This document shows, piece by piece, positions 1 through 8,141 of a DNA stretch of 30,644 nt. The DNA is from an uncultured Sphingobium sp. (lineage in GTDB: Bacteria; Pseudomonadota; Alphaproteobacteria; Sphingomonadales; Sphingomonadaceae). Within the stretch, counting starts at the first letter, position 1. Each line of letters begins with the position of its first letter. The stretch lies in NCBI GenBank assembly GCA_946885845.1, contig CAMPHJ010000021.1:1-30644 (forward strand), in the 5' to 3' direction. The notes below the pieces were generated by a model. It was not told the origin of the DNA. It did not search any database and saw only the letters and a list, made by a program, of their open reading frames with translations. A program made the translations under genes and the position numbers.

Positions 1-2
1 AT

Positions 3-365
3 ACGGCGACACCTGCACAGGCGCACGGTTTTTTCCTGGCCGTGGGCCGCAAGCTGGCCGCCGCAGAGCCGATGGATGAGGCCACCGACCTGACCTTGCT
101 GGCGACGCGCGCCAACAAATTATGGACGGCGCTCGACTGGGGTCATGTAATCTTCTGCATGGAAGAGGAAGGCATCGCCATTCGCCATCAGGGCCTACCC
201 CCCGCGCTCGACGGCGATGTTGAGGGGCTGTGGTCCGAAGTCATTTCCGCGGTGCTGGAAGGCGCCTATGATAGCTGGTTCCGCGCGCTGGGCAGCGGCG
301 ACGCACTGGTGACGCGCCGCGTCGATTTCAACGGCGGCACGCTGGATTTATGGCATGGCCGTTGA
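3..365 (+). CDS. bcsD: Cellulose synthase subunit D, 5'-truncated
   Basis: Accessory subunit of bacterial cellulose synthase. In Komagataeibacter, BcsD forms a periplasmic octamer that guides glucan chains into ordered fibrils. The reading frame is open to the left edge, so the N-terminus lies outside the window. A GTG at 42 is internal, not the likely start. The visible part matches the family in order: a helical segment, 'ALDWGHVIF' (family: 'xINWGYVKL'), 'IAIRHQGLP', 'VLEGAYDSWF' and 'ALVTRRVDF' near the C-terminus. The stop overlaps the start of bcsZ by 11 bases, so the two genes are translationally coupled. The assignment rests on recalled family sequence and on the neighbouring endoglucanase. 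Confidence 0.8.
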   Translation, partial: TATPAQAHGFFLAVGRKLAAAEPMDEATDLTLLATRANKLWTALDWGHVIFCMEEEGIAIRHQGLPPALDGDVEGLWSEVISAVLEGAYDSWFRALGSGDALVTRRVDFNGGTLDLWHGR

Positions 366-1356
366 CCGAAGGGCTTTTTCGCTCGCCGCGCTGGCTGCGC
401 TAACCATTTCCTGCGCTCGCGCAGGGGGGCGCCCTTCGTTAAAGAGCGGCATGTGGCCCCGCTTCAAATCCGCCTTTCTGGATCGGTCGGGTCGCATTGT
501 GGATAACGGCAATAGCGGGATAAGCCATAGCGAAGGCCAGGGCTATGGGCTGTGGCTCGCGCTGACGGCCAATGACCGGGATGCGTTCGACAGCATTTAT
601 CGCTGGACCGAAGCGACGCTCGCCCGCCGCGATCTTGCACTCTATTCCTGGCGCTACGACCCTCGGCAGGAGAATCCTGTCGCCGACCGCAACAATGCCA
701 CCGATGGTGATATTTTCATCGCCTGGGCGCTGGCCCGAGCAGGCGAACAGTGGCAGGATCCCGCACTTACCGCCCGTTCCGAGGAGATCAGGGCCGCGAT
801 CCTCGCCCATCTTGTGATCGAACGCTTTGGATGGCGGCTGCTTTTGCCTGGCCTTGACGGATTTTCCCTGCCTAATGTGGTGACGGTCAATCCTTCCTAT
901 TTCATATGGCCTGCCTTCGATCATTTCCAGCGGTTGGACGGAGAGGCGGTTTGGGGCAGTCTCATCCGCGATTGCGAAAAGCTGCTGAAGGCAGCTCGTT
1001 TCGGCCCACTCCGTCTTCCGACCGACTGGATCGACGTTACTGCCGACCCGGTGATCGCCCCCGCCGCTTCCAAGCCGCCGCGCTTCGGCTTCGACGCGGT
1101 GCGCCTGCCGCTTTATGCGCAAGCGGGCGGCAGGCCGCAATTGGTCAGTCCCATCATCGACTGCTGGCGGGGTTATGTCCGCGCGAGCCGCCCAATCCCG
1201 GCATGGATCGACGTTCAATCGCGGCAAGAGGCAGATTATTCGCTCTCTGGCGGCGGGATGACGATCGCCAACCGCGCGCTTGGCCTGCCAGCGTCGTTGC
1301 CCCTTTCGTCGGACTATTATGCGGCAGCGTTGCAGATGCTCTCGCAGTCGCTCTGA
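355..1356 (+). CDS. bcsZ: Cellulose-operon endoglucanase, glycoside hydrolase family 8
   Basis: GH8 endo-beta-1,4-glucanase that trims nascent cellulose during export in the periplasm. The protein has 333 residues, the usual size for BcsZ. Residues 1-23 form a basic start plus a hydrophobic stretch, a signal peptide; a Cys at position 20 is not in a canonical lipobox. The catalytic acid is probably E60 in 'SHSEGQGYG', and the GH8 signature 'ATDGDIFIAWAL' lies at 115-126 with its conserved Asp residues. The ATG overlaps the bcsD stop, as in bcsABCD-Z type operons. It converges on the GGDEF gene with only 7 bases between the stops. Confidence 0.9.
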   Translation: MAVDRRAFSLAALAALTISCARAGGRPSLKSGMWPRFKSAFLDRSGRIVDNGNSGISHSEGQGYGLWLALTANDRDAFDSIYRWTEATLARRDLALYSWRYDPRQENPVADRNNATDGDIFIAWALARAGEQWQDPALTARSEEIRAAILAHLVIERFGWRLLLPGLDGFSLPNVVTVNPSYFIWPAFDHFQRLDGEAVWGSLIRDCEKLLKAARFGPLRLPTDWIDVTADPVIAPAASKPPRFGFDAVRLPLYAQAGGRPQLVSPIIDCWRGYVRASRPIPAWIDVQSRQEADYSLSGGGMTIANRALGLPASLPLSSDYYAAALQMLSQSL

Positions 1357-1363
1357 CACGGAA

Positions 1364-2569
1364 TCAGGCAACGGCCAGCCGAACATTGGCAACATCATCA
1401 TGTGTGCAGAAATATAGTTGGGCCTTGCCGTCCCGCTTGGACCGATAGAGCGCGGCGTCGGCGCAGGCAGTCAGATGCTCCAGGTCTACGCCATGACGCG
1501 GTGCCATCGCTATTCCGATGCTAACGGATATGCAGATCGGTTCGTTCATCAACAGATAGGGCGCGCTCAGATTCCTGATGATCCGGCGGGCCAGCATCTC
1601 GGCCTCGCCTTCATGCTGGACACCTTCCTGCACGACGATGAATTCGTCGCCCCCGATCCGTGCCACCGTATCCACCGACCGCACTGTTGACCGCAGACGG
1701 GCGGACACCTCACGCAAGACCGAGTCGCCCATGGGATGGCCATGACGGTCGTTTATGATCTTGAACCCGTCCAGATCGAGGAAATGGACCGCCAGTTGGC
1801 TGTCCTTCGAAGCAGTGATGCTAAGGCTGTTCTGAAAACGTTCTCTGAGGAGCAGTCGGTTGGGAAGTCCGGTCAGCGCATCCTGCCGGACAAGGTCAGC
1901 AAGGTCATGCTTCGCGGTCAGATGCTCCACATCCGATCGATAGAGATGGCGCACGGATTCAAGGCTGAGCAGCGTCACGACAGCGACCAGCAGCGCCTCT
2001 ATAACGAAATATTCCGTATGCATCGCCGCCGCGTCGCGGTTTCGGGCATGTAACGCCAGGGCAGTGATGGTCGGCACGGTCGACAGCAGCAGGCTGATTA
2101 CGCAGATTCGCGGCCTGCCGCCGATGCGCGAAACGATCCCCGCGCCAAAGGTGAAGATCAGGCTGACCGCTATAAGATGATTGAGCGGCGAATGCGTGGC
2201 GAGCACCGTTGCGCTAAGCGCACCCAGCAGCGCCGCAAAGGCATAGCTGCCCACGGCATAGCGCCGTTCCCATTGCCGCACCCGCTCAATGGTCAGAATG
2301 GTGCCATGCGCTTCCCGGCGGTAGGCGGTGAGCAGGATCAGCCGCGCTATCGTGACGAGCACCGCTGCCACCGTAACAAGGCCGATGGTCATATTGCCAT
2401 GTTCCATGAAGATCATGGCGCCCGCCGCGCCGAAAAGGACGCCCATTCCCGCAATGGGCAGCCTCATGGAAAACAGCGCGTCCACCAATTCACAATAGAC
2501 CGCATTGGGTACCCCGGAGGACGAAAATGCGTTGGACAAGGTCCGTACGGTCCGCATGATGTTCGCCAT
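1364..2569 (-). CDS. Membrane-anchored GGDEF diguanylate cyclase
   Basis: Predicted to make cyclic di-GMP from two GTP at the inner membrane. The N-terminal ~210 residues hold about five to six hydrophobic segments; the cytoplasmic GGDEF domain starts near residue 228 ('DALTGLPNR'). An intact GGDEF active site lies at about 306-310, and an RxxD inhibitory site (RSVD) sits five residues before it, so product inhibition is expected. I chose the ATG at 2569; a TTG at 2614 would add 15 residues. No EAL domain is present. Because c-di-GMP activates cellulose synthase through the BcsA PilZ domain, its place beside bcsD-bcsZ suggests a dedicated cyclase, but the genes converge and are not one operon. 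Confidence 0.88.
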   Translation of the reverse strand: MANIMRTVRTLSNAFSSSGVPNAVYCELVDALFSMRLPIAGMGVLFGAAGAMIFMEHGNMTIGLVTVAAVLVTIARLILLTAYRREAHGTILTIERVRQWERRYAVGSYAFAALLGALSATVLATHSPLNHLIAVSLIFTFGAGIVSRIGGRPRICVISLLLSTVPTITALALHARNRDAAAMHTEYFVIEALLVAVVTLLSLESVRHLYRSDVEHLTAKHDLADLVRQDALTGLPNRLLLRERFQNSLSITASKDSQLAVHFLDLDGFKIINDRHGHPMGDSVLREVSARLRSTVRSVDTVARIGGDEFIVVQEGVQHEGEAEMLARRIIRNLSAPYLLMNEPICISVSIGIAMAPRHGVDLEHLTACADAALYRSKRDGKAQLYFCTHDDVANVRLAVA

Positions 2570-2789
2570 CCCGTTTCGCTTCTTTAAGCCCTTCGTCAAA
2601 TCCTGCTCCAGCAATCATCAGTTCGTCATACAACGCATCATGGCCAAGAAATTCCATCCCATTTAGCGAGACGCCTTGAATCTGATAAGTTTTATCGTCT
2701 TCCCGCATATGTGCGGGATCCATTGAAGAGGGGTTGGGGGCGAAGCGGAAAGACCATGTTCACTCGCTCCGGCTCGCAACGTGATGCGC

Positions 2790-3560
2790 CTATGCGAAGG
2801 GTGAACGCGGAGGATTTTCCAGAATAGCTGCTTCTACATCTTCGGCCGACAGATGCCCGTCGCGCATGGCTGCTGCGACGAGCTGGGCCCTGCGCTTTAC
2901 GCCATAGCGTAGCCGTGCCGCCTCGACATATTCCCGGACCGTTTGCGGGCTGAGGCCGAGCTGGCTGGCGATTGCGCGGTCGGCCATACCGCGCGCCAGC
3001 AGCCGGATGCAATCGAGCTGCCGGGGACTGAGCGTCACGACCTCGGCTTGGGACGGTTCGCTCCTTGCAAGCCGGTGTGCCTGAGCAAAGGTGATGCTCC
3101 CTATCAGCCGCGCCGCCAATATGGCGAAAGGCTTAGGTTCGAATGGACCGGCGACCGCTAAGGAAAACATGGCGCTCGGCAGGCCGGGGAGGCGGAAGGG
3201 CAGGGTTATGCCTCTGGAAAGGCCATGCCCGGCTGCGAGTGACAAGGTTTCGCGCTGGTGATCAGAAAGAGCCATGGTCCGTTCGATCGACGTCCATTGG
3301 ACGCCATCGACGGATCGGGCAGCTGCTGCATGAGCTGGATCGTCAAGATGCCGCTTCTCCTGGAACATCCTGCTTATCCATCTCTCAGGGTAGGTCGTGA
3401 AGAAGATCGGGGCGTGGCCGGCCATGGCAGGCTGCGGCCGGAAAAGGGTGAAGCAGCTAAAGCCCAACGTGTGCGCCAAAGGCTGGGTGAGCGCTCCTAG
3501 CCGTTCGAGGGAGGAAGCGTTGAGCGCCTTTCGTTCAAACTCGACCAGTGTCTCGAACAT
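2790..3560 (-). CDS. LuxR-family regulator with autoinducer-binding domain (no luxI next to it)
   Basis: Quorum-sensing transcription factor of 256 residues. The N-terminal domain (about 1-165) carries the LuxR ligand-pocket pattern: W61, D74-P75 in 'LDDPA', W89 in 'VQWTS' and a Gly at 118 in 'RGITLP'. The position that is usually Tyr in 'WxxxY' is Met/Phe here, so ligand specificity may differ. The C-terminal LuxR helix-turn-helix is at about 177-235. I chose the ATG at 3560 because a strong GGAGAGG ribosome site precedes it by a few bases; an upstream in-frame start would add 30 unlikely residues. It is divergent from the ImmA-like/folE/MFS operon, with a perfect palindrome in between, and is about 3.1 kb from the luxR-luxI pair at 6.7-8.1 kb. 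Confidence 0.88.
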   Translation of the reverse strand: MFETLVEFERKALNASSLERLGALTQPLAHTLGFSCFTLFRPQPAMAGHAPIFFTTYPERWISRMFQEKRHLDDPAHAAAARSVDGVQWTSIERTMALSDHQRETLSLAAGHGLSRGITLPFRLPGLPSAMFSLAVAGPFEPKPFAILAARLIGSITFAQAHRLARSEPSQAEVVTLSPRQLDCIRLLARGMADRAIASQLGLSPQTVREYVEAARLRYGVKRRAQLVAAAMRDGHLSAEDVEAAILENPPRSPFA

Positions 3561-3644
3561 CAGCCTCTCCGACAGGATCGACGTTACAGCAGCGGCTTTG
3601 GTGCCTCGACAACCAGTAGTAGCCGCGAAAGCCAAAGGAGTAAC

Positions 3645-3660
3645 CCCCACAGATGTGGGG
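3645..3660. promoter_or_regulatory. Perfect 16-bp palindrome, candidate lux-box operator
   Basis: CCCCACA-GA-TGTGGGG is a perfect inverted repeat with 7-bp arms. It lies 85 bases upstream of the luxR start at 3560 and 200 bases upstream of the ATG at 3861. Size and dyad symmetry fit a LuxR-type operator, and the divergent position would let it control both directions. I did not find a second copy upstream of the luxR at 6.7 kb or of luxI, so it may be specific to the regulator at 2790-3560. The function is inferred. Confidence 0.45.
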
Positions 3661-3860
3661 ATTTAATCCTCATCCCGCATCGTCTATTTGATTCGATGTG
3701 GAGCGATAATTGCAGAATGCTCATCTGCCGATTGTTCTCAAGGCATCATAACAAGACCATGATCCAATGGATTCTGCGCACGCAAGTGCGGCAGCTCCAT
3801 CTCCTATGATGTCGATGACCGAAAAGTTGCTCCACTTCACTTCACCAAGAGGAGACGGAT

Positions 3861-4595
3861 ATGACTGACATAGCGAATAACATCAACGAGACGCGACCCG
3901 ATGATACTGACAGGCGCATGGGTGACCTTATCTCGACAATCGGTGTATTCATCTATGAAAAGCTGACCGATGTCCTGATCGATAAATTCGGCTTGGAAAT
4001 TGATGAAGTTGATCATCATCCGCTCAATATCAAGGCTATCATCAAGGGCAGGAAAATAACCTTTGCCAAGTCGGTTTCCTGGCCGTCACGGACTTTCATG
4101 CTGCTGCATAGCCTCGGGCATTATTATTTCATATGTGAAGCCAAGCGCAAGAACATCGAACGATACGCCTATATATATGATCTTCGGGGTGTTCAGGCGG
4201 CACTGCACTATTATGAGCATGAGGGCAGCGCCAATGGCCTTGATGCGCCACCGGAAATGACGGATGAGAAGCGGAAGGACCGGGTCTCCTTCGAGGTGGG
4301 CGCCAATAATTTCGCCGTCGAGATGCTTCGGTCGCTCGGCCTCTCCGCCTATGTCTCGATCATTCGATCCTATGAAGCGGGCGACATCCACTACATCGTC
4401 GACGTATCGCGCTATGGCAAGAAGGCCATAACCAGCAGCGACATGGACTATCTTCAGAAATATGTGTTTGCCGGGCACAGCGTCGATCCGGCCGACGCCT
4501 ATGACGATGGCGTGTTCGACGCATCGCTTTTCGATGTCGATGCGATCGACTGGACATTTCTCGAGGACATCAAGCTCGAGATCCATTTCTTCTAA
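3861..4595 (+). CDS. ImmA/IrrE-family metallopeptidase-like protein with altered active site
   Basis: The protein has 244 residues. The segment 'RTFMLLHSLGHYYF' (77-90) aligns with the family pattern '(R/Q)xxTLAHELGHYLL', and 'FEVGANNFAVEML' (144-156) with the downstream 'ExEANxFAxxLL' motif, so an IrrE/ImmA zinc-peptidase fold is likely. The HExxH motif reads HSLGH: the two His ligands (H83, H87) remain, but the catalytic Glu is Ser, so peptidase activity is doubtful. There is no fused Xre domain, unlike IrrE relatives that carry extra domains. The ATG follows an AGAGGAG ribosome site. It is the first gene of an operon with folE (24-base gap) and the MFS gene, divergent from luxR. A sensing or anti-repressor role is possible but unproven. 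Confidence 0.6.
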   Translation: MTDIANNINETRPDDTDRRMGDLISTIGVFIYEKLTDVLIDKFGLEIDEVDHHPLNIKAIIKGRKITFAKSVSWPSRTFMLLHSLGHYYFICEAKRKNIERYAYIYDLRGVQAALHYYEHEGSANGLDAPPEMTDEKRKDRVSFEVGANNFAVEMLRSLGLSAYVSIIRSYEAGDIHYIVDVSRYGKKAITSSDMDYLQKYVFAGHSVDPADAYDDGVFDASLFDVDAIDWTFLEDIKLEIHFF

Positions 4596-4619
4596 CGCTT
4601 GTCTATTGGAGGTGATTCC

Positions 4620-5228
4620 ATGTTCCAGAGCCTCGCTGCTCCTACCCTTGCGCGACCGACTGCGGAGGAGGCGGAAGACGCTGTCCGGATTTTGCTGCGA
4701 TGGGCGGGCGATGATCCTGGTCGCGAAGGCCTTTCCGGTACGCCGGAACGGGTCGTCCGGTCCTACCGAGAATTTTTCGCAGGCTATGCCATGGAACCGG
4801 TCGATGTGCTCAGCCGCACCTTCGAGGAGGTGGAAGGCTATGATGACGTCGTCGCTCTTCGCGACGTGCGCTTCGAAAGCCATTGCGAACATCACATGGT
4901 GCCGATCATCGGATCGGTCCACATTGCCTATCTCCCGGCGAAACGGGTCGTCGGCATCTCCAAGCTTGCTCGCGTCGTGGAGGGCTACGCCAAGCGCTTC
5001 ACCATCCAGGAGAAGATGACCGCGCAGATTGCGAATGCCATCGACCAGACATTGCGGCCGCGCGGCGTCGCCGTCATTGTCGAGGCAAGCCATCAGTGCA
5101 TGACCACCCGCGGCGTCCACAAGGCTGGCGTTGCCATGATCACCAGCAGGATGACGGGCGTCTTCCGGGATGATTTCCGTGCGCGGATGGAATTGTTCGC
5201 TCTCCTTGGATTGCCTGCAGTGCCCTGA
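4620..5228 (+). CDS. folE: GTP cyclohydrolase I (type IA)
   Basis: Converts GTP to 7,8-dihydroneopterin triphosphate, the entry to tetrahydrofolate, biopterin and deazapurine (queuosine-type) pathways. The protein has 202 residues, normal for FolE. The zinc ligands are visible: C89 and H92 in '[10 protein letters not shown]', and C160 in 'SHQCMTTRG'; 'QEKMT' at 130-134 matches the family 'QERLT'. The ATG at 4620 follows a strong GGAGGTGA site. No other folate or queuosine gene is nearby, so this is probably an extra copy serving a special purpose. It sits between the ImmA-like gene and an exporter, beside a LuxR gene, which suggests a pterin-related product or conditional folE supply under quorum control (inference). 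Confidence 0.93.
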   Translation: MFQSLAAPTLARPTAEEAEDAVRILLRWAGDDPGREGLSGTPERVVRSYREFFAGYAMEPVDVLSRTFEEVEGYDDVVALRDVRFESHCEHHMVPIIGSVHIAYLPAKRVVGISKLARVVEGYAKRFTIQEKMTAQIANAIDQTLRPRGVAVIVEASHQCMTTRGVHKAGVAMITSRMTGVFRDDFRARMELFALLGLPAVP

Positions 5229-5274
5229 AGCCCGCTATGTCTTTCGTCGATCTCAAGGAGTTGCTTCGGTCCAG

Positions 5275-6474
5275 ATGTCGCGGATAGATGTCACCCCGAT
5301 GACTGGAAATCGTCTTGCGGCGCTTTGGCTCTGCCTGTTCGTGATCGGATCAGCGGAGGTGGTCGCTGGTCCGATCATGCAGTTGATGGGCCAATCGTTC
5401 GGCGTTCCGTCCAGCGTGATCGCCTATCTGCCCGCAGCCTACGGCCTTGCCTATGCCGTCATTGCATCAGTGGCTGGCCCGATCTCTGACCGCTGGGGGC
5501 GCAAATGGCCCCTCATGATCAGCCTGTCGATTTTTGCTCTATTGTGCGGCTTGCTGCCTAGTTCCGGCAGTCTAGCGGCCGCCGTCACGCTGTCTGCCGC
5601 CTTGGGCACAATGGCGGCGATCATCCAGCCTGCAACCCTCTCTATGGTGAGTGACGTCACGGCTCCCGCTGACATGGCCCGGCGCATCGGGCAGGTTTTC
5701 ATAGGCCTGATGACGGCCTTCATCGTGACACCCGCGGTATCGGGCCTGGTCGCTGGGCGATTTGGCTGGCAGGCCAGCTATCACCTACTCGCCCTGCTTG
5801 CTGCGATCGCTGCCCTGCTCGTTGCACGGCTGTTTCCCCCTGATCCGGCAAGATCCCGCGCGCCTGTCACGCTTCTGGCCATGCATCGCGGAGCACTCCG
5901 GCTCGACGAGATCAAGCTGCGGCTTGCCGCCAGCTTTTTCTGGCTTGGATGGATGGCGGGAATCGGCGCGGTGGCGGCGGAAATTGCGCGGCGCAAGCTG
6001 GAAACCGGACCCGCAGAAGCCGGGGCGGTCGCGGCTTTCTGGGGGACGCTGATCATGGCAGGCAATCTGAGCGGGTATCGGATACAGAAGCGCCTGACGG
6101 CAGGAGCCTTGCCGATCATGGCCGGCATTGCGGCGATCGGCGTTCTTGCGCTTCTGCTTCCCGCTCCCTCCGCTGTCGTGCTGGCAGGAGCGGGCGCCGC
6201 CTGGGCATTCGGCTATGGTTGCGCAGGACCGCTTCATCATGCCCAGCTCAGCAGCCTGTCGGACGAGTATCGCGGGACCGTCAATTCCTATCACGCCAGT
6301 CTCCTCAACCTTGGTATTTTCTCCGTGTCGAGCCTCTATGCCCTGACGCTTCGGGCGCTTTCGCTCAACATGTTCATTGCGGTGGTGGCCGCTGTGGGCT
6401 CAGTCGGCGCTTTCCTCCTCATCATGGCCGTCCGGCCTCTTGGCTTCGCCAAGCTAAGGTCGGCCCGAAGCTGA
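5275..6474 (+). CDS. MFS transporter, 12-TM, drug/metabolite exporter type
   Basis: Inner-membrane major facilitator of about 399 residues with roughly 12 hydrophobic segments. The MFS motif A 'GPISDRWGRKWP' follows the second membrane segment, as in DHA1-type drug:H+ antiporters. I chose the ATG at 5275; an ATG at 5299 would remove eight residues, and a longer upstream frame overlaps folE and is unlikely. AAGGAG lies about 14 bases upstream of the ATG. It is the third gene of the ImmA-like-folE-MFS operon (46-base gap). The substrate cannot be read from the sequence; context suggests export of a product linked to the cluster, or self-protection. Confidence 0.85.
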   Translation: MSRIDVTPMTGNRLAALWLCLFVIGSAEVVAGPIMQLMGQSFGVPSSVIAYLPAAYGLAYAVIASVAGPISDRWGRKWPLMISLSIFALLCGLLPSSGSLAAAVTLSAALGTMAAIIQPATLSMVSDVTAPADMARRIGQVFIGLMTAFIVTPAVSGLVAGRFGWQASYHLLALLAAIAALLVARLFPPDPARSRAPVTLLAMHRGALRLDEIKLRLAASFFWLGWMAGIGAVAAEIARRKLETGPAEAGAVAAFWGTLIMAGNLSGYRIQKRLTAGALPIMAGIAAIGVLALLLPAPSAVVLAGAGAAWAFGYGCAGPLHHAQLSSLSDEYRGTVNSYHASLLNLGIFSVSSLYALTLRALSLNMFIAVVAAVGSVGAFLLIMAVRPLGFAKLRSARS

Positions 6475-6482
6475 ACCTGTAG

Positions 6483-6526
6483 CGGGATGCTTTAGCAAGG
6501 CTTGCTCTCCAGCAACCGGGATGCTT
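6483..6526. promoter_or_regulatory. Direct repeats around a 13-bp palindrome upstream of luxR/traR
   Basis: Just after the MFS stop, CGGGATGCTT occurs at 6483-6492 and again at 6517-6526. Between them is AGCAAG-G-CTTGCT (6494-6506), a perfect 6-bp-arm palindrome. A second direct repeat, GCAGGTG, is at 6556-6562 and 6574-6580. This ~190-base gap must hold the promoter of the luxR-luxI-phyH-fseA operon, so a regulator site is plausible. No T-tract follows, so it is not a clear terminator. Confidence 0.3.
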
Positions 6527-6695
6527 GATTGACAAAGCGATATTCCAGGCGTGCCGCAGGTGACCCGCATAGAGCAGGTGCAGCTTATCGGAATCGGTAC
6601 CGGCGGTTCGTGCGGCGTCACCCAGGAGAAGGCCGCTGAGAAGACGAGGGGGACGGGCGGCGCGCTTGCTGGTCAAGAATAATGATAAGTACCCT

Positions 6696-7463
6696 ATGGG
6701 CCTTGCCGCAGCTGTGTCTGTCGCGGACTGCGTGCTGCGCTGTCTCTCCAGAGCAGCATCGCCCGCCGAGCTGGCCAATGTCATGGAAGCGATCACCCAC
6801 GAGCTTGGCTTTCGCCACTATGCCTTGGTTCATCATGATGATCTGCGCGGCGATCCTCCAGGACGCGTCAAGCTCCTGGACTATCCGGTGGCCGCCATGG
6901 AACGGATCATTGGCCAAGGGCAGTGGCGGAATGATCCCGTCATGCGCGGCTGCATTTTTGCACAGCGCGCATTTTCCTGGGACGAGTTGCCAGGCCTCAT
7001 CATGATGAGCCGCCGCGATCAGGAATGCTTTGCAGCGGGCCGGCGGCTTGGGCTGAAGCAGGGTATCACTATTCCCTATTTTGCTCTGGGCGAACCTGTC
7101 GGCTCCTGCACCTTTGCGGGCGGTGGGTCACGCGCATCGGTCCGGCGCTGCCTTGGCGTAGCTCAGATGATCGGCGTCTTCGCCTTCCAGGCTGCCAAGC
7201 GGGTGACCGGAGGGACCGAACAGATCGCCGCGTCGCGGCCACGCCTTCATCCCCGTCCGAGGGACTGCATCGTGCTTGCCGGGCGGGGCATGTCCAACAA
7301 GGAAATCGCCCGGGAGCTGAAGATCACGCCGCGCACGGTTGATGGTTACCTGACCGACGCCCGCCGCCTGTTCAACGTGCATGACCGGACGGAACTGGTC
7401 GTCAGCGCCATTCTCGCCGGAGAAGTCGGCCTTCACGAATTGAAGCCACGTCAACCCGAGTAA
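6696..7463 (+). CDS. traR: LuxR-family acyl-homoserine-lactone receptor, TraR-like
   Basis: Quorum-sensing activator of about 255 residues, paired with the adjacent luxI-type gene. The N-terminal ligand-binding domain spans about 1-170: D80-P81 in 'RNDPV', W95 in 'FSWDEL' and G123 in 'QGITIP' match pocket residues of the family; the usual 'WxxxY' is not conserved. The C-terminal LuxR helix-turn-helix is at about 185-245 ('MSNKEIARELKITPRTVDGYL'). The start is uncertain: an ATG at 6696 or a TTG at 6666, neither with a clear ribosome site. Gene order luxR-luxI-...-fseA-qseC-qseM mirrors the traR-traI1-msi172/171 region of ICEMlSymR7A, hence the traR name by context. Confidence 0.85.
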   Translation: MGLAAAVSVADCVLRCLSRAASPAELANVMEAITHELGFRHYALVHHDDLRGDPPGRVKLLDYPVAAMERIIGQGQWRNDPVMRGCIFAQRAFSWDELPGLIMMSRRDQECFAAGRRLGLKQGITIPYFALGEPVGSCTFAGGGSRASVRRCLGVAQMIGVFAFQAAKRVTGGTEQIAASRPRLHPRPRDCIVLAGRGMSNKEIARELKITPRTVDGYLTDARRLFNVHDRTELVVSAILAGEVGLHELKPRQPE

Positions 7464-7535
7464 TTAGCCGGGCTGTTGGGACTCTCTTCCACCTGCTTCC
7501 CTCCGTTGCGTCAGTCACGATCCGGGGAAGCCCTC

Positions 7536-8141
7536 ATGATGCACATCATCGACAATCATCTGGCGGCCGGTTCCCAGCCGCTCCTCAACTCCATGTTCAC
7601 AGACCGCAAACGTCTTTTCGTCGATCTCTTCGGGTGGGACGTGCCGGTGGTTGGGGGACGATATGAACTGGACCAGTTCGACACCCATGGCGCTGTCTAC
7701 ATCATCCTGACCGGTGAGGACGGGGAGCACGCGGCCTCGCTGCGGCTTCTTCCCACGAACCGGCCGCACATGATGGGGACGATTTTCCAGCATCTTTGCC
7801 CAGCGGGCGTTCCCGCTGGCGACAGGATCTGGGAGAGCACACGCCTCTGCCTGCCGCAACGGCATGGAGCCGAGCGGAGGCGGACCTTACGCAACCAGCT
7901 GATCTCCGCCATGGTCGACTTTGGCCTGCAGCGCGGTATCGAGCGCTACACCGGCGTCATTCCCGAGCCGTTCCGCAAGGAGGTGCTCGCCATGGGCTGG
8001 AGAGCAGAACCGCTGGGTCCTGCCGTGCCGATGCCCGGCGGCCCGGTCGGCGCCTTCATGGTCCACATCGACCAGGACACGCCCCTGCGCCTGGCATGGA
8101 CCGGCACCTACGTCTCGGAGAAGCCAGAGGTGACTGCATGA
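7536..8141 (+). CDS. traI: LuxI-type acyl-homoserine lactone synthase
   Basis: Makes N-acyl-homoserine lactone from S-adenosylmethionine and an acyl carrier. The protein has 201 residues, the normal size. All diagnostic residues are present: R26 and F28 in 'RKRLF', W34, D46 and D49 in 'YELDQFD', R70 in 'SLRLLPT', E100 and R103 in 'IWESTRLCL'. I chose the first of two ATGs at 7536, preceded by GGGGAAG; a TTG at 7476 would add 20 unlikely residues. The stop overlaps the phyH start by four bases (ATGA), implying translational coupling. The acyl chain length cannot be told from the sequence. Confidence 0.94.
   Translation: MMHIIDNHLAAGSQPLLNSMFTDRKRLFVDLFGWDVPVVGGRYELDQFDTHGAVYIILTGEDGEHAASLRLLPTNRPHMMGTIFQHLCPAGVPAGDRIWESTRLCLPQRHGAERRRTLRNQLISAMVDFGLQRGIERYTGVIPEPFRKEVLAMGWRAEPLGPAVPMPGGPVGAFMVHIDQDTPLRLAWTGTYVSEKPEVTA

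Noticed and set aside
439..1401. Long open frame opposite bcsZ
   Set aside because: It mirrors the GH8 gene on the other strand in high-GC DNA, has no recognisable motif, and bcsZ is clearly the real gene.
2490..2723. A 77-codon minus-strand frame overlapping the start of the GGDEF gene
   Set aside because: The codons look fairly protein-like in the first half, but there is no ribosome site, no recognised family, and the second half overlaps the GGDEF gene in another frame. It may be an upstream peptide; the support is too weak to list.
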